48,669 nucleotides of DNA from Deltaproteobacteria bacterium (GTDB taxonomy: Bacteria; Desulfobacterota; Desulfobulbia; Desulfobulbales; Desulfurivibrionaceae), in assembly GCA_013349295.1 (NCBI GenBank), contig DUZW01000025.1, forward strand, positions 1 through 48,669, given 5' to 3'. The translations under genes were made by a program, and so were the position numbers. Below are positions 25,125 to 33,720 of the stretch, in pieces; position 1 is the first letter of the stretch; every line of letters starts with the position of its first letter. Under the pieces are notes generated by a model. That model saw only the letters and a list, made by a program, of their open reading frames with translations. It was not told the DNA's origin and did not search any database.

Positions 25125-25889
25125 GTGGCAACAACTGTCCCTCTTTTCGGTTTGAACCTAACTGATCATACCCTTTCCGAGGCGGCGGAGTATGTCGCTG
25201 CATGTGTTAGGGGCGGGGGGGAGCAAACCATCAATTTTGTTAACGCCCATTGCGTCAATATTGCAGCCAAGGATAAAAACTATTTCGCCGTTCTCCGTGC
25301 ATCAAATGTTCTTTATGCTGATGGGATCGGCATGCGGTTAACTGCTAGGATGACTTCCGTGTCCTTTCGTGACAATGTTAACGGGACTGATTTGTTTCCC
25401 TGCCTTTGCCGCCTTGCGGCGCAGCGGAATATTCGCATCGGTCTATTGGGAGCGGAACCGGGGGTGGCCAGGTTGGCGGCTGACAACATGAAGAGTCAAT
25501 ACAATGGGTTGTCTATTCCCTTTGTTCAGGATGGTTATTTCGCTGAAAATAATATTGACGGGATATTGGAAAGTATCAACGTTGCCGGTGTCGACCTATT
25601 ACTGGTGGCTCTAGGGGTGCCCAAACAAGAATTGTTCATTCATCGCTTTCGGCAGCAGCTTAATGTCCCGGTAGCCATGGGGGTTGGTGCCCTGTTTGAT
25701 TTTTATTCGGGAAGGGTCTGTAGAGCCCCGGCATGGATTCGGCGTGCTGGGATGGAATGGTTTTTTCGTTTGCTGTTGGAGCCGCAGAGGTTAGCGAGCC
25801 GTTATTTGTTTGGCAACGTAATGTTTTTGGGGCGAGCCTTGGTGAGAAGGATTCAAGGACGCCATGTTCTTCAATTTAAATCACTCTAA
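25125..25889 (+). CDS. WecG/TagA/CpsF family glycosyltransferase (GT26)
   Basis: A 254-residue protein with GT26 landmarks: 'NFVNAHCVNIA', 'YADGIGM', 'GLLGAEPG', 'LLVALGVPKQELF', and the end block 'GVGALFDFYSGRVCRAPAW' with 'EWFFRLLLEPQRLASRY'. Family members add N-acetylmannosaminuronate, N-acetylmannosamine or related sugars to a lipid-linked acceptor at the membrane. It starts with GTG after AAAAGGAG. The probable role is the second or later sugar of the repeat unit, after the priming enzyme at 32278. Confidence 0.9.
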   Translation: MATTVPLFGLNLTDHTLSEAAEYVAACVRGGGEQTINFVNAHCVNIAAKDKNYFAVLRASNVLYADGIGMRLTARMTSVSFRDNVNGTDLFPCLCRLAAQRNIRIGLLGAEPGVARLAADNMKSQYNGLSIPFVQDGYFAENNIDGILESINVAGVDLLLVALGVPKQELFIHRFRQQLNVPVAMGVGALFDFYSGRVCRAPAWIRRAGMEWFFRLLLEPQRLASRYLFGNVMFLGRALVRRIQGRHVLQFKSL

Positions 25890-25927
25890 GAAACATTTTG
25901 GAATGATATTGCTTCGGGCGGAAATGG

Positions 25928-26848
25928 ATGACCAGCACTCAATATAAACATTTCATTATTGCTGGAACGGAGAAGGCCGGGACTACTTCTGTGTTCAGCT
26001 ATCTATCCGGACATCCGGAGATTTTTCCATCACGGGTTAAGGAAACGGATTTTTTCCGACAGGAACACCTCGGATCCAATGAAGATTATTTGAGCTATTT
26101 TGAAGGTTGTCCCTCGTCTGAGATGGTTTTGATGGAGGCATCTCCAGGCTATCTTTCGGAAGCGGAGAAAGTCAGTGGCCGACTACAGGCAGCCCTGTCT
26201 GAGGCCAAGCTGCTTTTTATCCTCCGGGATCCAGTGGAAAGGCTTATCTCTTCCTTTCGGTTTCATGTTGGGAGGCTCAATATCGATGATACGATAAGCC
26301 TCGATGAATATGTTACGAAGTGTTTTGCTTATTACCGTGGTGAGGCAACCCCGGAGCAGCTTGGGATTGGAAAGTGGTATCTGCAGACCTTGGAACAGGG
26401 ACTCTATGCGAAAAAATTGTCTCATTTTCGCGAGATGTTCCCCGAATCGCAGATCTCTGTAATGTTTCTTGATGACCTGATTAGGAATACACATGCCTTC
26501 ATGTGCTCAGTTTGTGTTTTCGTTGGCATTGACAGCAGCTATTTTAACAATTTTACGTTTCATCGAGAAAACGTTACTTTTTTCGGCAAGAACAAAGCCT
26601 TGCATAAGGCCGCAATATTGGTAAACAATTTTTTTGAACCTTTTTTTCGTAAGAATCCTGCGGTGAAAAGGCTGCTTCTTTCCTGGTATAAAACCTTCAA
26701 TGCTTCCGAGTCCAAACTTACTCCAATGTCTCCCTCTGTTCGGAGTCAATTGGAGGATTTTTACCTTTCCGATAAAGAGCAACTGCTTTCAATGTTGGGC
26801 GGCTCAGAGAAAGTTTCTGTGAGATGGTTGCAGGGTGACATTGGATGA
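25928..26848 (+). CDS. Sulfotransferase family protein (2), NDST-like
   Basis: A 306-residue protein with the 5'-phosphosulfate loop 'AGTEKAGTTSVFSYLSGHP' near residue 12 and the 3'-phosphate site 'LFILRDPVERLISSFRFH' near 98 (RxPxxRxxSxF). 'VKETDFFRQEH' after the first strand is the acceptor-loop pattern of heparan-type N- or O-sulfotransferases. It differs in class from the first sulfotransferase, so the polymer may be sulfated at two positions. Its stop overlaps the next start (ATGA), the first of four coupled genes up to 30538. Confidence 0.9.
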   Translation: MTSTQYKHFIIAGTEKAGTTSVFSYLSGHPEIFPSRVKETDFFRQEHLGSNEDYLSYFEGCPSSEMVLMEASPGYLSEAEKVSGRLQAALSEAKLLFILRDPVERLISSFRFHVGRLNIDDTISLDEYVTKCFAYYRGEATPEQLGIGKWYLQTLEQGLYAKKLSHFREMFPESQISVMFLDDLIRNTHAFMCSVCVFVGIDSSYFNNFTFHRENVTFFGKNKALHKAAILVNNFFEPFFRKNPAVKRLLLSWYKTFNASESKLTPMSPSVRSQLEDFYLSDKEQLLSMLGGSEKVSVRWLQGDIG

Positions 26849-28056
26849 AACTGCTCTATATCACCGAAGATCGGTTTCCTCCTTTTCGCGCCGATGTGGT
26901 TGAACTTTTCGCGGTATGCATGCCGGCCCTGGGGCACAAGATTTCCTGGCTGATGCAGCGCGGACCCAAAGACGGCGGCAAATCGTTCACCGAGATGTGG
27001 CATGGCTGCAAGGTTTATATAATTCCTCGTCTCGGAGTGAAAGGACTGCTAGGGCGTATCGTGAATGCGCTTTTCGCGCTCCTCGGAGAATGGGTAGTGG
27101 TGCCGTTGGCGATGCGGGGGAAATATGACGCCATCCAGGTACGCGATAAATTTTTCACTTGCATTCCCGCTTGGATTGCCGCGCGTATAACCGGGGCGCA
27201 GTTCTTTTTTTGGATGTCCTACCCTTTTGCCGAATCGAGAATTTATTTGGCAACCAACAGGCTTACCACCAAACGATTTTCTTTTTTTGTTAAAGGTTGG
27301 TTGAGTTATTTTCTTCTGTACTTTTTTATTCTGCGGGTTGCGGACCATATTTTTGTTCAGAGTGATCAGATGCTTGAAGATGTTAAGAGCCATGGGATTC
27401 CAGAGAGCAAGATGACGGCGGTGCCCATGGGGATCAGGTCAGATCAGATACTCACCGAAGCCGCCGCCCGTGAACCTGACCGGCAGAACCCAAAACTTCT
27501 TTATCTTGGCACACTAGTAAGGATACGGTGTCTTGGTTTTCTCGTGAGGATGTTGAAAATCGTCCATCTCCATTACCCCGGAGCAAGGCTTTTTTTTGTC
27601 GGTGATGGAGAAAATGTGGAAGATCGGATGGTTTTGGAAGAAGAAGTCCGCCGTCAGGGCCTGGAAGACCATGTGATCTTTACAGGATTTCTGCCCATGG
27701 AAGAAGCATGGCGGTATGTCGAAGAGGCGGATATCTGTTTTTCTCCTTTTTATCCAGTACCGATGCTGCTCTCAACTTCACCGACCAAGCTCATAGAATA
27801 TATGGCCAAGGCTAAAAATGTCGTTGCCAATGAACATCCGGAACAGTGTCGGGTGCTTGAGGAAAGCGGTGTCGGGCGGTGTGTCCCTTGGAGTGAGACT
27901 GCCTTTGCGGATGAGGTCTGTCGTCTCCTTGATCATCCAGAGGAAGCGAAAAACATGGCGGCAAAAGGTCCTGCCTATGTGCGCATGAAAAGAACCTACG
28001 ATGTTATCGCGCGCCAACTGCATGAACAATATGTGGCGATTTTGGAGAAGACATGA
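26845..28056 (+). CDS. Glycosyltransferase family 4 (1)
   Basis: A 403-residue GT-B enzyme. The C-terminal domain has 'KLLYLGTLVRIRCLGFLV', 'LFFVGDGENVEDRMVLEEE' and 'ICFSPFYPVPMLLSTSPTKLIEYMAKAKNVVAN', a variant of the ExxxxxxxE donor-binding motif of GT4. It probably adds one sugar of the repeat unit from a nucleotide donor, at the cytoplasmic membrane face. A hydrophobic stretch at about 145-162 may help membrane binding. The ATG and TGA overlap with both neighbours. Confidence 0.87.
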   Translation: MKLLYITEDRFPPFRADVVELFAVCMPALGHKISWLMQRGPKDGGKSFTEMWHGCKVYIIPRLGVKGLLGRIVNALFALLGEWVVVPLAMRGKYDAIQVRDKFFTCIPAWIAARITGAQFFFWMSYPFAESRIYLATNRLTTKRFSFFVKGWLSYFLLYFFILRVADHIFVQSDQMLEDVKSHGIPESKMTAVPMGIRSDQILTEAAAREPDRQNPKLLYLGTLVRIRCLGFLVRMLKIVHLHYPGARLFFVGDGENVEDRMVLEEEVRRQGLEDHVIFTGFLPMEEAWRYVEEADICFSPFYPVPMLLSTSPTKLIEYMAKAKNVVANEHPEQCRVLEESGVGRCVPWSETAFADEVCRLLDHPEEAKNMAAKGPAYVRMKRTYDVIARQLHEQYVAILEKT

Positions 28057-29183
28057 AGGTACTCCATGTGATCAACGGAGAGTTTTATGCTGGTGCTGAA
28101 CGAGTGCAAGATCTCCTTGCCTTGTGTCTTCCCGCCTTGGGGTATGAAGTTGGTTTTGCCTGCATGAAAGCACGGGACTTCCCCGGCAATAGGATTGCTC
28201 GGGATACGCCTTTGTACGATATCCCTATGCGTTCACGGTATGATCTCTTGGTCGCAGTGAAATTGGCTCAACTTATCCGGCAGGAAAAGTATCGTCTGGT
28301 CCATACCCATACGCCGCGTTCCGCTATGGTGGGGCGTCTGGCATCTTTCCTTGCAGGGGTGCCCATGGTGCATCATGTGCATAGCCCAACGATTCAGGAC
28401 ACGGAAAATAAGGTGCGTAACGCAATCAATGCGTTTGCTGAAAAGGCTACGCTTATCGGTGTCCCTTTTCTCGTTGCGGTTTCTGGTAGTATCAGCTCCT
28501 ATCTTCATGGTCTTGGGTATGATGGGAGCAGAGTTCGTCTTGTGCCAAACGGGGTGCCGGCCGGGGGGGGCTATGAACATCGTGCGCCCGGTAAGGATGG
28601 GAGTCCTTGGGTGCTTGGATGTATTGGTTTTTTCCGTCCTCGCAAAGGTCTTGAGGTGTTAATTAAGGCCGCTGGCAGATTGCGGAAGGTAAACAAGGCC
28701 CCTGCTTTTGTTCTGCGTATGGTTGGGGGGTTTGAAACTCCGCAATACGAGGCAAAGGTGAAAGAGCTGGCTGCCTCTGAGGGTGTTTTAGATGCTATTG
28801 ATTGGGTTGGGGTTTCCAGTGATGTTTATGCCGAACTTGCTCGTATGGATCTTTTCGTTCTGCCGAGTCTTTTCGGTGAAGGCTTGCCCATGGTCGTATT
28901 GGAAGCCATGGCGAACGGGGTGCCGGTTGTGGCTTCCAATATTGACGGCGTTCCGGAAGCAGTCCGGCATGGGAGGGAGGGGGTGCTGTGTCCTCCTGGC
29001 AATGAGCGGGAACTTGCCGAAGCACTTGCTGTTTTTCTGTCTGGTCGCCATGATTGGGCGGTCATGAGCAGGAATTGTACGATGCGACACAGAGAGCGCT
29101 ACTCGGACTTCCGCATGGCGGAAGGAGTCGCGGCAGTGTACGCGGATGTAATGAACAGTTGTCGAGAAAAGAACCGCCCATGA
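28053..29183 (+). CDS. Glycosyltransferase family 4 (2)
   Basis: A 376-residue GT-B enzyme: 'KVLHVINGEFYAGAERVQDLL' at the start (glycine-rich acceptor loop), 'LVHTHTPRSAMVGRLAS', and in the second domain 'GCIGFFRPRKGLEVLI' and 'DLFVLPSLFGEGLPMVVLEAMANGVPVVAS' in form, with Glu-x7-Glu (EGLPMVVLE). It is a standard GT4 retaining transferase, sugar unknown. It is coupled by ATGA overlaps to the genes on both sides. Confidence 0.92.
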   Translation: MKVLHVINGEFYAGAERVQDLLALCLPALGYEVGFACMKARDFPGNRIARDTPLYDIPMRSRYDLLVAVKLAQLIRQEKYRLVHTHTPRSAMVGRLASFLAGVPMVHHVHSPTIQDTENKVRNAINAFAEKATLIGVPFLVAVSGSISSYLHGLGYDGSRVRLVPNGVPAGGGYEHRAPGKDGSPWVLGCIGFFRPRKGLEVLIKAAGRLRKVNKAPAFVLRMVGGFETPQYEAKVKELAASEGVLDAIDWVGVSSDVYAELARMDLFVLPSLFGEGLPMVVLEAMANGVPVVASNIDGVPEAVRHGREGVLCPPGNERELAEALAVFLSGRHDWAVMSRNCTMRHRERYSDFRMAEGVAAVYADVMNSCREKNRP

Positions 29184-30538
29184 AAAAAACGATTTTGCTC
29201 TATAGTTGTATTGTGCTGGTACTTGCCGGAGTTGCCGTTTTGTTGAGGATAGCCGGGATTGACACAACAAGAGGAATGGTAACTTATCTGTTGCCTGTTG
29301 CTGTTGTACTTTTGGGAATGGCTGCAGTTTATAATCCAGAAAGTATTTTCTATCTTGTGCTTGCCTCCCTGCCCTTTGCCGAAGGATTATTGAAATTTGA
29401 AATTGGATCGGTGACGTTCAATATTTATACGATAGGCATGGTCGCTTTAGGCGGATTTTGTGGCTGGCGGATCATAACCGGAACAAGCCGCCTCCGCTTC
29501 ATCCCTCAGGATATCGCCATCTTGCTGTTATGTGTGCTCTATCTGGGCACAACTTTGAACTCCACGGATGTGATTGGCAGTGGTTTTCTCGCGTTCCATG
29601 CGATATTCATTCCCGTTGTTTCCTTTTATGTCTTGAGGATATATGTCACCACGGAGGAAAGGTTCTGGTTATGTTTCCGGTTTTTTTGTTTGGGAATAAT
29701 CCTTTTTTCTGTTGCTGGAATTAGCCAATTTTTTGTCAATAAACAGCGACTGGAGGTACTGTCGGTCCCCCCAGTCGGTGCAGCGACTTTTTTTCTTATC
29801 CCCGTGTTGTTTGCTAAGCATCTCGCCACTGCGAAAAAAATAAAGTTAACTATTTTTTTACTTTCCAGTGTCGCCTTTATTCTTACTTTTACTAGGGTCT
29901 ATCTTTTTTTGTTATTTTTGAGCCCGATTATTTATTTTCTAATCAGAAGAGGGTTTGCTCGTCTGCTCATTTTTTTAATGTTGCTTTTTTCTCTTTTCGC
30001 AACGTTAACTCTTTCGTATTCAGTTTACACTCCGGAAGAATTTGACACTTTGAACTTGGTTGAGGAACGGCAAGAATATGCCGCAAAGGAGCGAATGATA
30101 GATCGTATGACCGATCCTAAACTTTGGAAGAGAGCATTGGTTGGTCGTGCTCTATCCTACAGGGAGGGGCTAAATAATTTTATTAAGCATCCAATTGTCG
30201 GTACGGGATTGTACAAAGGAGTCATCGTGAAGGGTGGGCAGAAATATGGGATGATCACTAGGCATAATTTTCATGTCGAATGGCTAGAATATGGCGGAAT
30301 CGCTGGATATATGGCCTCATTTTTCTTCGTGATGCTTTATTTCTCACGGTTGGCCAATGCCGCTAAGCATCACAAAATTTTGGCCTTAAACCTAGTCGCG
30401 GTCTTCGTCATCCTGTGCAATAGTCTTACAAATGGTTTTATGCATGGGGTCATGCCTCTTGTTACCTTCATTATGATGGGGTTCGGCGTGTCGTATTATT
30501 GGCTTATCCGGAGAGAAGTGTTGAGTGGGGAGTTATAG
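29180..30538 (+). CDS. O-antigen ligase/polymerase-like membrane protein (Wzy candidate)
   Basis: A 452-residue protein with about ten membrane helices and a large periplasmic loop ('RALSYREGLNNFIKHPIVG' followed by 'HNFHVEWLEYGGIAGYMASF' in form), the Wzy_C/WaaL loop with His and Arg residues. It is the only polymerase-like gene here and so the likely Wzy, joining flipped repeat units. ATG 29180 overlaps the upstream stop (ATGA); the longer frame from 29054 lies inside the GT4 gene. Confidence 0.83.
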   Translation: MKKTILLYSCIVLVLAGVAVLLRIAGIDTTRGMVTYLLPVAVVLLGMAAVYNPESIFYLVLASLPFAEGLLKFEIGSVTFNIYTIGMVALGGFCGWRIITGTSRLRFIPQDIAILLLCVLYLGTTLNSTDVIGSGFLAFHAIFIPVVSFYVLRIYVTTEERFWLCFRFFCLGIILFSVAGISQFFVNKQRLEVLSVPPVGAATFFLIPVLFAKHLATAKKIKLTIFLLSSVAFILTFTRVYLFLLFLSPIIYFLIRRGFARLLIFLMLLFSLFATLTLSYSVYTPEEFDTLNLVEERQEYAAKERMIDRMTDPKLWKRALVGRALSYREGLNNFIKHPIVGTGLYKGVIVKGGQKYGMITRHNFHVEWLEYGGIAGYMASFFFVMLYFSRLANAAKHHKILALNLVAVFVILCNSLTNGFMHGVMPLVTFIMMGFGVSYYWLIRREVLSGEL

Positions 30539-30646
30539 AGAACCACTGTGTGGGAAAAGAAGACAGCACAGCCAGAAGAGAGCGGTTTACAAGTTACTCA
30601 GATGCTCATCTGGTAAAAAAGAAAAGAAGATCGGTTCGAGTGTGTG

Positions 30647-32209
30647 ATGAGAATGATAGTCTCGCAAGTAAAACAATGGGGTACGGATACATTTATTGCT
30701 CCACTGCTGCTCCTCGGTGGCCTTGTCCTCGGCTATTGGTCCGTGTTCCAGAGGCTAATGATTACCTGGGACTCCGGCGATAACAGCTATGGCTATCTGG
30801 TGATCCCGCTTTTCCTCTTCCTGTGCTGGGAAAAGCGGGATTCCTTCCGTTTCGGCCAATTTTCCTGGAGCCTTGCCGGGGTTGCCGTAACCCTGCTCGC
30901 CACGCTCCTGCTTCTGGTCGGTGAAGCAGGCTCCATGGAAACCCTGGTTTTTCTCGGGATCTGGGGCTGCTTTGTCGGGATTACGGCGGCCCTGTACGGC
31001 AAGCGTCTCAAGGTTCTGCTCTTTCCGCTCTTGATTTTGCTCTTTATCGTGCCTCTTCCTGCATTTTTGAACCGTACACTCACCTTTCAGCTCAAGCTGC
31101 TGGCCAGTTACCTGGCCGCTGGCATGCTCCGGGTCTCCGGGGTCAGCGTGCTCATGGACGGCAATATCCTTGATCTTGGGGTGAGCCAACTCCAGGTGGT
31201 GGATGCGTGCAGCGGCCTGCGCTATGTGGTGCCCATGCTGCTCATGTCTCTGCTCATCGGCAATTTTTTTCTCGCCAGCCGCTGGCGGCAAGCTGTGATT
31301 GTGGCTTTGGCGATTCCCTTGACCATCGTGGTCAACGCCCTGCGGATTTGGATTACCGGGCTGCTGACCGTGAATGATCTGGCACGATTCACCGAGGGTA
31401 GCTTCCATGACTCCATCGGTCTGGTCATGTTCCTTGCCTCCGGTGCTCTGCTGATCTGGTTGGCTCTGCTGTTGCGCGGGGGATCTCCTGCGCCGCCGAT
31501 CTCCTTGCCCCCGGCAGAGTCGCAGCAGGTAAATCCTCTGCGCGCCCTGGTGGTGAGCCTTGTCATCTGCGCTCTTTTTCTTGCCGGCGGCTGGGCCTTG
31601 CCGCGTTTGCAGGCCACGCAGCATGTTTCTCCTCCCCGGAGCAGCTTTGATTCCTTTCCCATGCAGCTTGGCCCCTGGCAAGGGACTCGGCATTTCCTTT
31701 CCCGGGAAATTCTCGATGCGCTGTGGTCGGATGATTATGTGAGCGCCAGCTTTGTGAAGCAGGATTCCGGTAATGTCATCCACCTGCTCATCCCCTATTA
31801 TACCTACCAGGGCACCCGGCATACGGCGCATGCCCCGCAATCCTGTCTGCTCGGCAGCGGCTGGGCGGTGTTGCAGACCAAGGAGCGATCCTTTCCCGCT
31901 GCTGCCGGGCAAGATCTCCCGGTAACGACGTTGGAGCTCAAAAAAGGGCAGGAGAGGATGCTCAGCGGGTTCTTTTTCCTGGGCCGGGGGAGGGTGGTCA
32001 CCTCTCCCTGGCGCAACAAGTTTTATCTGGTTTTGGATTCCTTTACCAAAAGGCGGACGGATGGCGCCTTGGTGCGGGCCGAAATGGTAGTTGCCCCTGA
32101 CCAGCCCTTGGATGCGGCCTATCGGGAGCTGGCGCAGTTTCTCTCGCTGCTGTGGCAGGAGTTGCCTGCCTATGTGCCGGGGGACGAGGTGGGCAATGCC
32201 TCCAAATAA
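30647..32209 (+). CDS. xrtD: Exosortase fused to EpsI domain (XrtD-like, VPLPA-CTERM-specific type)
   Basis: A 520-residue protein. The first 275 residues are the eight-helix exosortase domain with the catalytic set: Cys188 in 'VDACSGLRYVVPM', Arg233 in 'NALRIWITG', His254 in 'SFHDSIGLVMF'. From about 300 a periplasmic EpsI domain follows ('FDSFPMQLGPWQGTRHF', 'YYTYQGTRHTAHAPQSCLLG'). This fusion goes with exosortase D, which handles VPLPA-type tails and matches the VPxPG tails at 10432-12876. It should cut the sorting signal and probably pass the protein to another anchor or to export. GTG 30644 is an alternative start. It is not overlapped by the glycosyltransferase string, from which a 108-nt gap separates it. 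Confidence 0.9.
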   Translation: MRMIVSQVKQWGTDTFIAPLLLLGGLVLGYWSVFQRLMITWDSGDNSYGYLVIPLFLFLCWEKRDSFRFGQFSWSLAGVAVTLLATLLLLVGEAGSMETLVFLGIWGCFVGITAALYGKRLKVLLFPLLILLFIVPLPAFLNRTLTFQLKLLASYLAAGMLRVSGVSVLMDGNILDLGVSQLQVVDACSGLRYVVPMLLMSLLIGNFFLASRWRQAVIVALAIPLTIVVNALRIWITGLLTVNDLARFTEGSFHDSIGLVMFLASGALLIWLALLLRGGSPAPPISLPPAESQQVNPLRALVVSLVICALFLAGGWALPRLQATQHVSPPRSSFDSFPMQLGPWQGTRHFLSREILDALWSDDYVSASFVKQDSGNVIHLLIPYYTYQGTRHTAHAPQSCLLGSGWAVLQTKERSFPAAAGQDLPVTTLELKKGQERMLSGFFFLGRGRVVTSPWRNKFYLVLDSFTKRRTDGALVRAEMVVAPDQPLDAAYRELAQFLSLLWQELPAYVPGDEVGNASK

Positions 32210-32277
32210 AAAGGTTATTTCTTGCATGCCATGCCGGACTGTAGGCGGACAATACTGATGATGCGCAGGGGGAAAAC

Positions 32278-33681
32278 ATGATCAGGCAGCAAGTCTATAT
32301 CTTGAACAATATTCTCATGCTCTTGGATGCGTTGTGCATTATTTTTGCCGGATACGCGGCTTTCTACGGCAAATTGTATCTCTCCGACTCCACCTGGAGC
32401 ATGGATGAGGCAATTTTTACGGGCGCCATCCTGCTGGTCATGTTTGTTAATAATTATGTGATGGGCCGGTTGCATCTGTATAGCGAGACGAAACCCGCAT
32501 CCAACGGCTCGTTGATTTTTGCGGTGGCTAAGGCGGTGGTTATAAGCTTTCTCTGTCTGGTCACCGGTATTTATCTGCTGAAGCAGCACGAAATCTCGCG
32601 GGAGTTTGTTGGGCTCTTTGCCATATTCTCTTTTGTTTTTCTCTGTGTCGAGAGGTTGATCGCCCGCCTGTACATTAACGGCATTGCCCATAGGACTTTT
32701 CATGCCCGGAAGATCCTGGTGGTGGGCAACATGGAGCGGGGCAAATATGTTTCGGATTTGTTGAGCCAGCAGTTGAGCTGGGGGCATGAGGTTGTCGGCA
32801 TGTTGGCCGTGGACGATGAAGAAGCAAAGGCGCCGGAGTGTCTTGGCAAGATTGAAGAGCTGGCCCTGATATTGCGAAAATTTCCGGTGGATGAGGTTAT
32901 CTTCGCCGCCCATGGCGGGCGTTCCGTCGATATCGGAGCGTATACCCAGGTTTGTAAGAAGATGGGGATTCCCTCCCGCATCCTGCCTGCCCTCTGGCAG
33001 CCCGGCGAGACCAGCATTTCCGCGGAACGGTGCCAAGGGGTGCCTTTTCTCGTCGTGGCGGCGGAAAACATCAATGCCACCGGTTTGATGTATAAGCGGA
33101 TGCTGGATTGTCTCGGCGGCTTGATCGGCTCCCTTGTTTTTTGTATCCTCTACCCCGTAATCAGTGTGGCCATCAAGCTCGACTCGCCGGGGCCGGTGCT
33201 TTTTCGGCAGGAACGGGTCGGCCGCAACGGCCGGGTATTTCATATCCTGAAGTTTCGTACCATGTATCAGGATGCCGAGGCGCGCAAACAGGAGCTTATG
33301 GCCTTAAATGAGATGCAGGGCGCCATGTTCAAGCTCCAGGACGATCCGCGGATTACCAAGGTCGGCAGATGGCTCCGGAAAACCTCGTTGGATGAGTTCC
33401 CGCAATTTTTGAATGTGTTGAAAGGGGAGATGAGTCTGGTCGGCACCCGTCCCCCAACCCTGGCCGAAGTGGAGCAGTATGATCTCTGGCATCGGCGGCG
33501 GATTTCCGCCAAGCCGGGAATCACCGGCTTATGGCAGATTTCCGGCCGCAATGCGATCACCGACTTCGACAAGGTCGTGGAGTTGGATTGCCGGTATCTG
33601 GACCAATGGCGGTTTTCGGATGATATCTGGATTTTGTTGAAAACCATAGTGGTTGTTTTTCAGCGCAAGGGCGCCTCCTGA
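32278..33681 (+). CDS. Undecaprenyl-phosphate sugar phosphotransferase (EpsE/WbaP-like priming enzyme)
   Basis: A 467-residue enzyme: four N-terminal membrane helices, a Rossmann-like CoA-binding-3 region near 145-250 ('ILVVGNMERGKYVSDLL'), one more helix at about 280, then the bacterial sugar transferase domain with 'LKFRTMYQDAEARK', 'DDPRITKVGRWLRKTSLDE', 'GEMSLVGTRPP' and 'KPGITGLWQISGRN'. It starts the repeat unit by moving a sugar phosphate to undecaprenyl phosphate. The ATG follows GGGGGA. It is 68 nt after the exosortase gene. Confidence 0.93.
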   Translation: MIRQQVYILNNILMLLDALCIIFAGYAAFYGKLYLSDSTWSMDEAIFTGAILLVMFVNNYVMGRLHLYSETKPASNGSLIFAVAKAVVISFLCLVTGIYLLKQHEISREFVGLFAIFSFVFLCVERLIARLYINGIAHRTFHARKILVVGNMERGKYVSDLLSQQLSWGHEVVGMLAVDDEEAKAPECLGKIEELALILRKFPVDEVIFAAHGGRSVDIGAYTQVCKKMGIPSRILPALWQPGETSISAERCQGVPFLVVAAENINATGLMYKRMLDCLGGLIGSLVFCILYPVISVAIKLDSPGPVLFRQERVGRNGRVFHILKFRTMYQDAEARKQELMALNEMQGAMFKLQDDPRITKVGRWLRKTSLDEFPQFLNVLKGEMSLVGTRPPTLAEVEQYDLWHRRRISAKPGITGLWQISGRNAITDFDKVVELDCRYLDQWRFSDDIWILLKTIVVVFQRKGAS

Positions 33682-33720
33682 TTAATTTTCGTGGGCTGGT
33701 TGTGCCTGCAAGAGGGAAAT

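Noticed and set aside
30755-32227. Minus-strand open frame (490 codons) opposite the exosortase gene
   Set aside because: The plus strand shows the complete exosortase catalytic set. The antisense text is rich in Gln, Gly, Pro and Arg, as expected of a GC-rich shadow.
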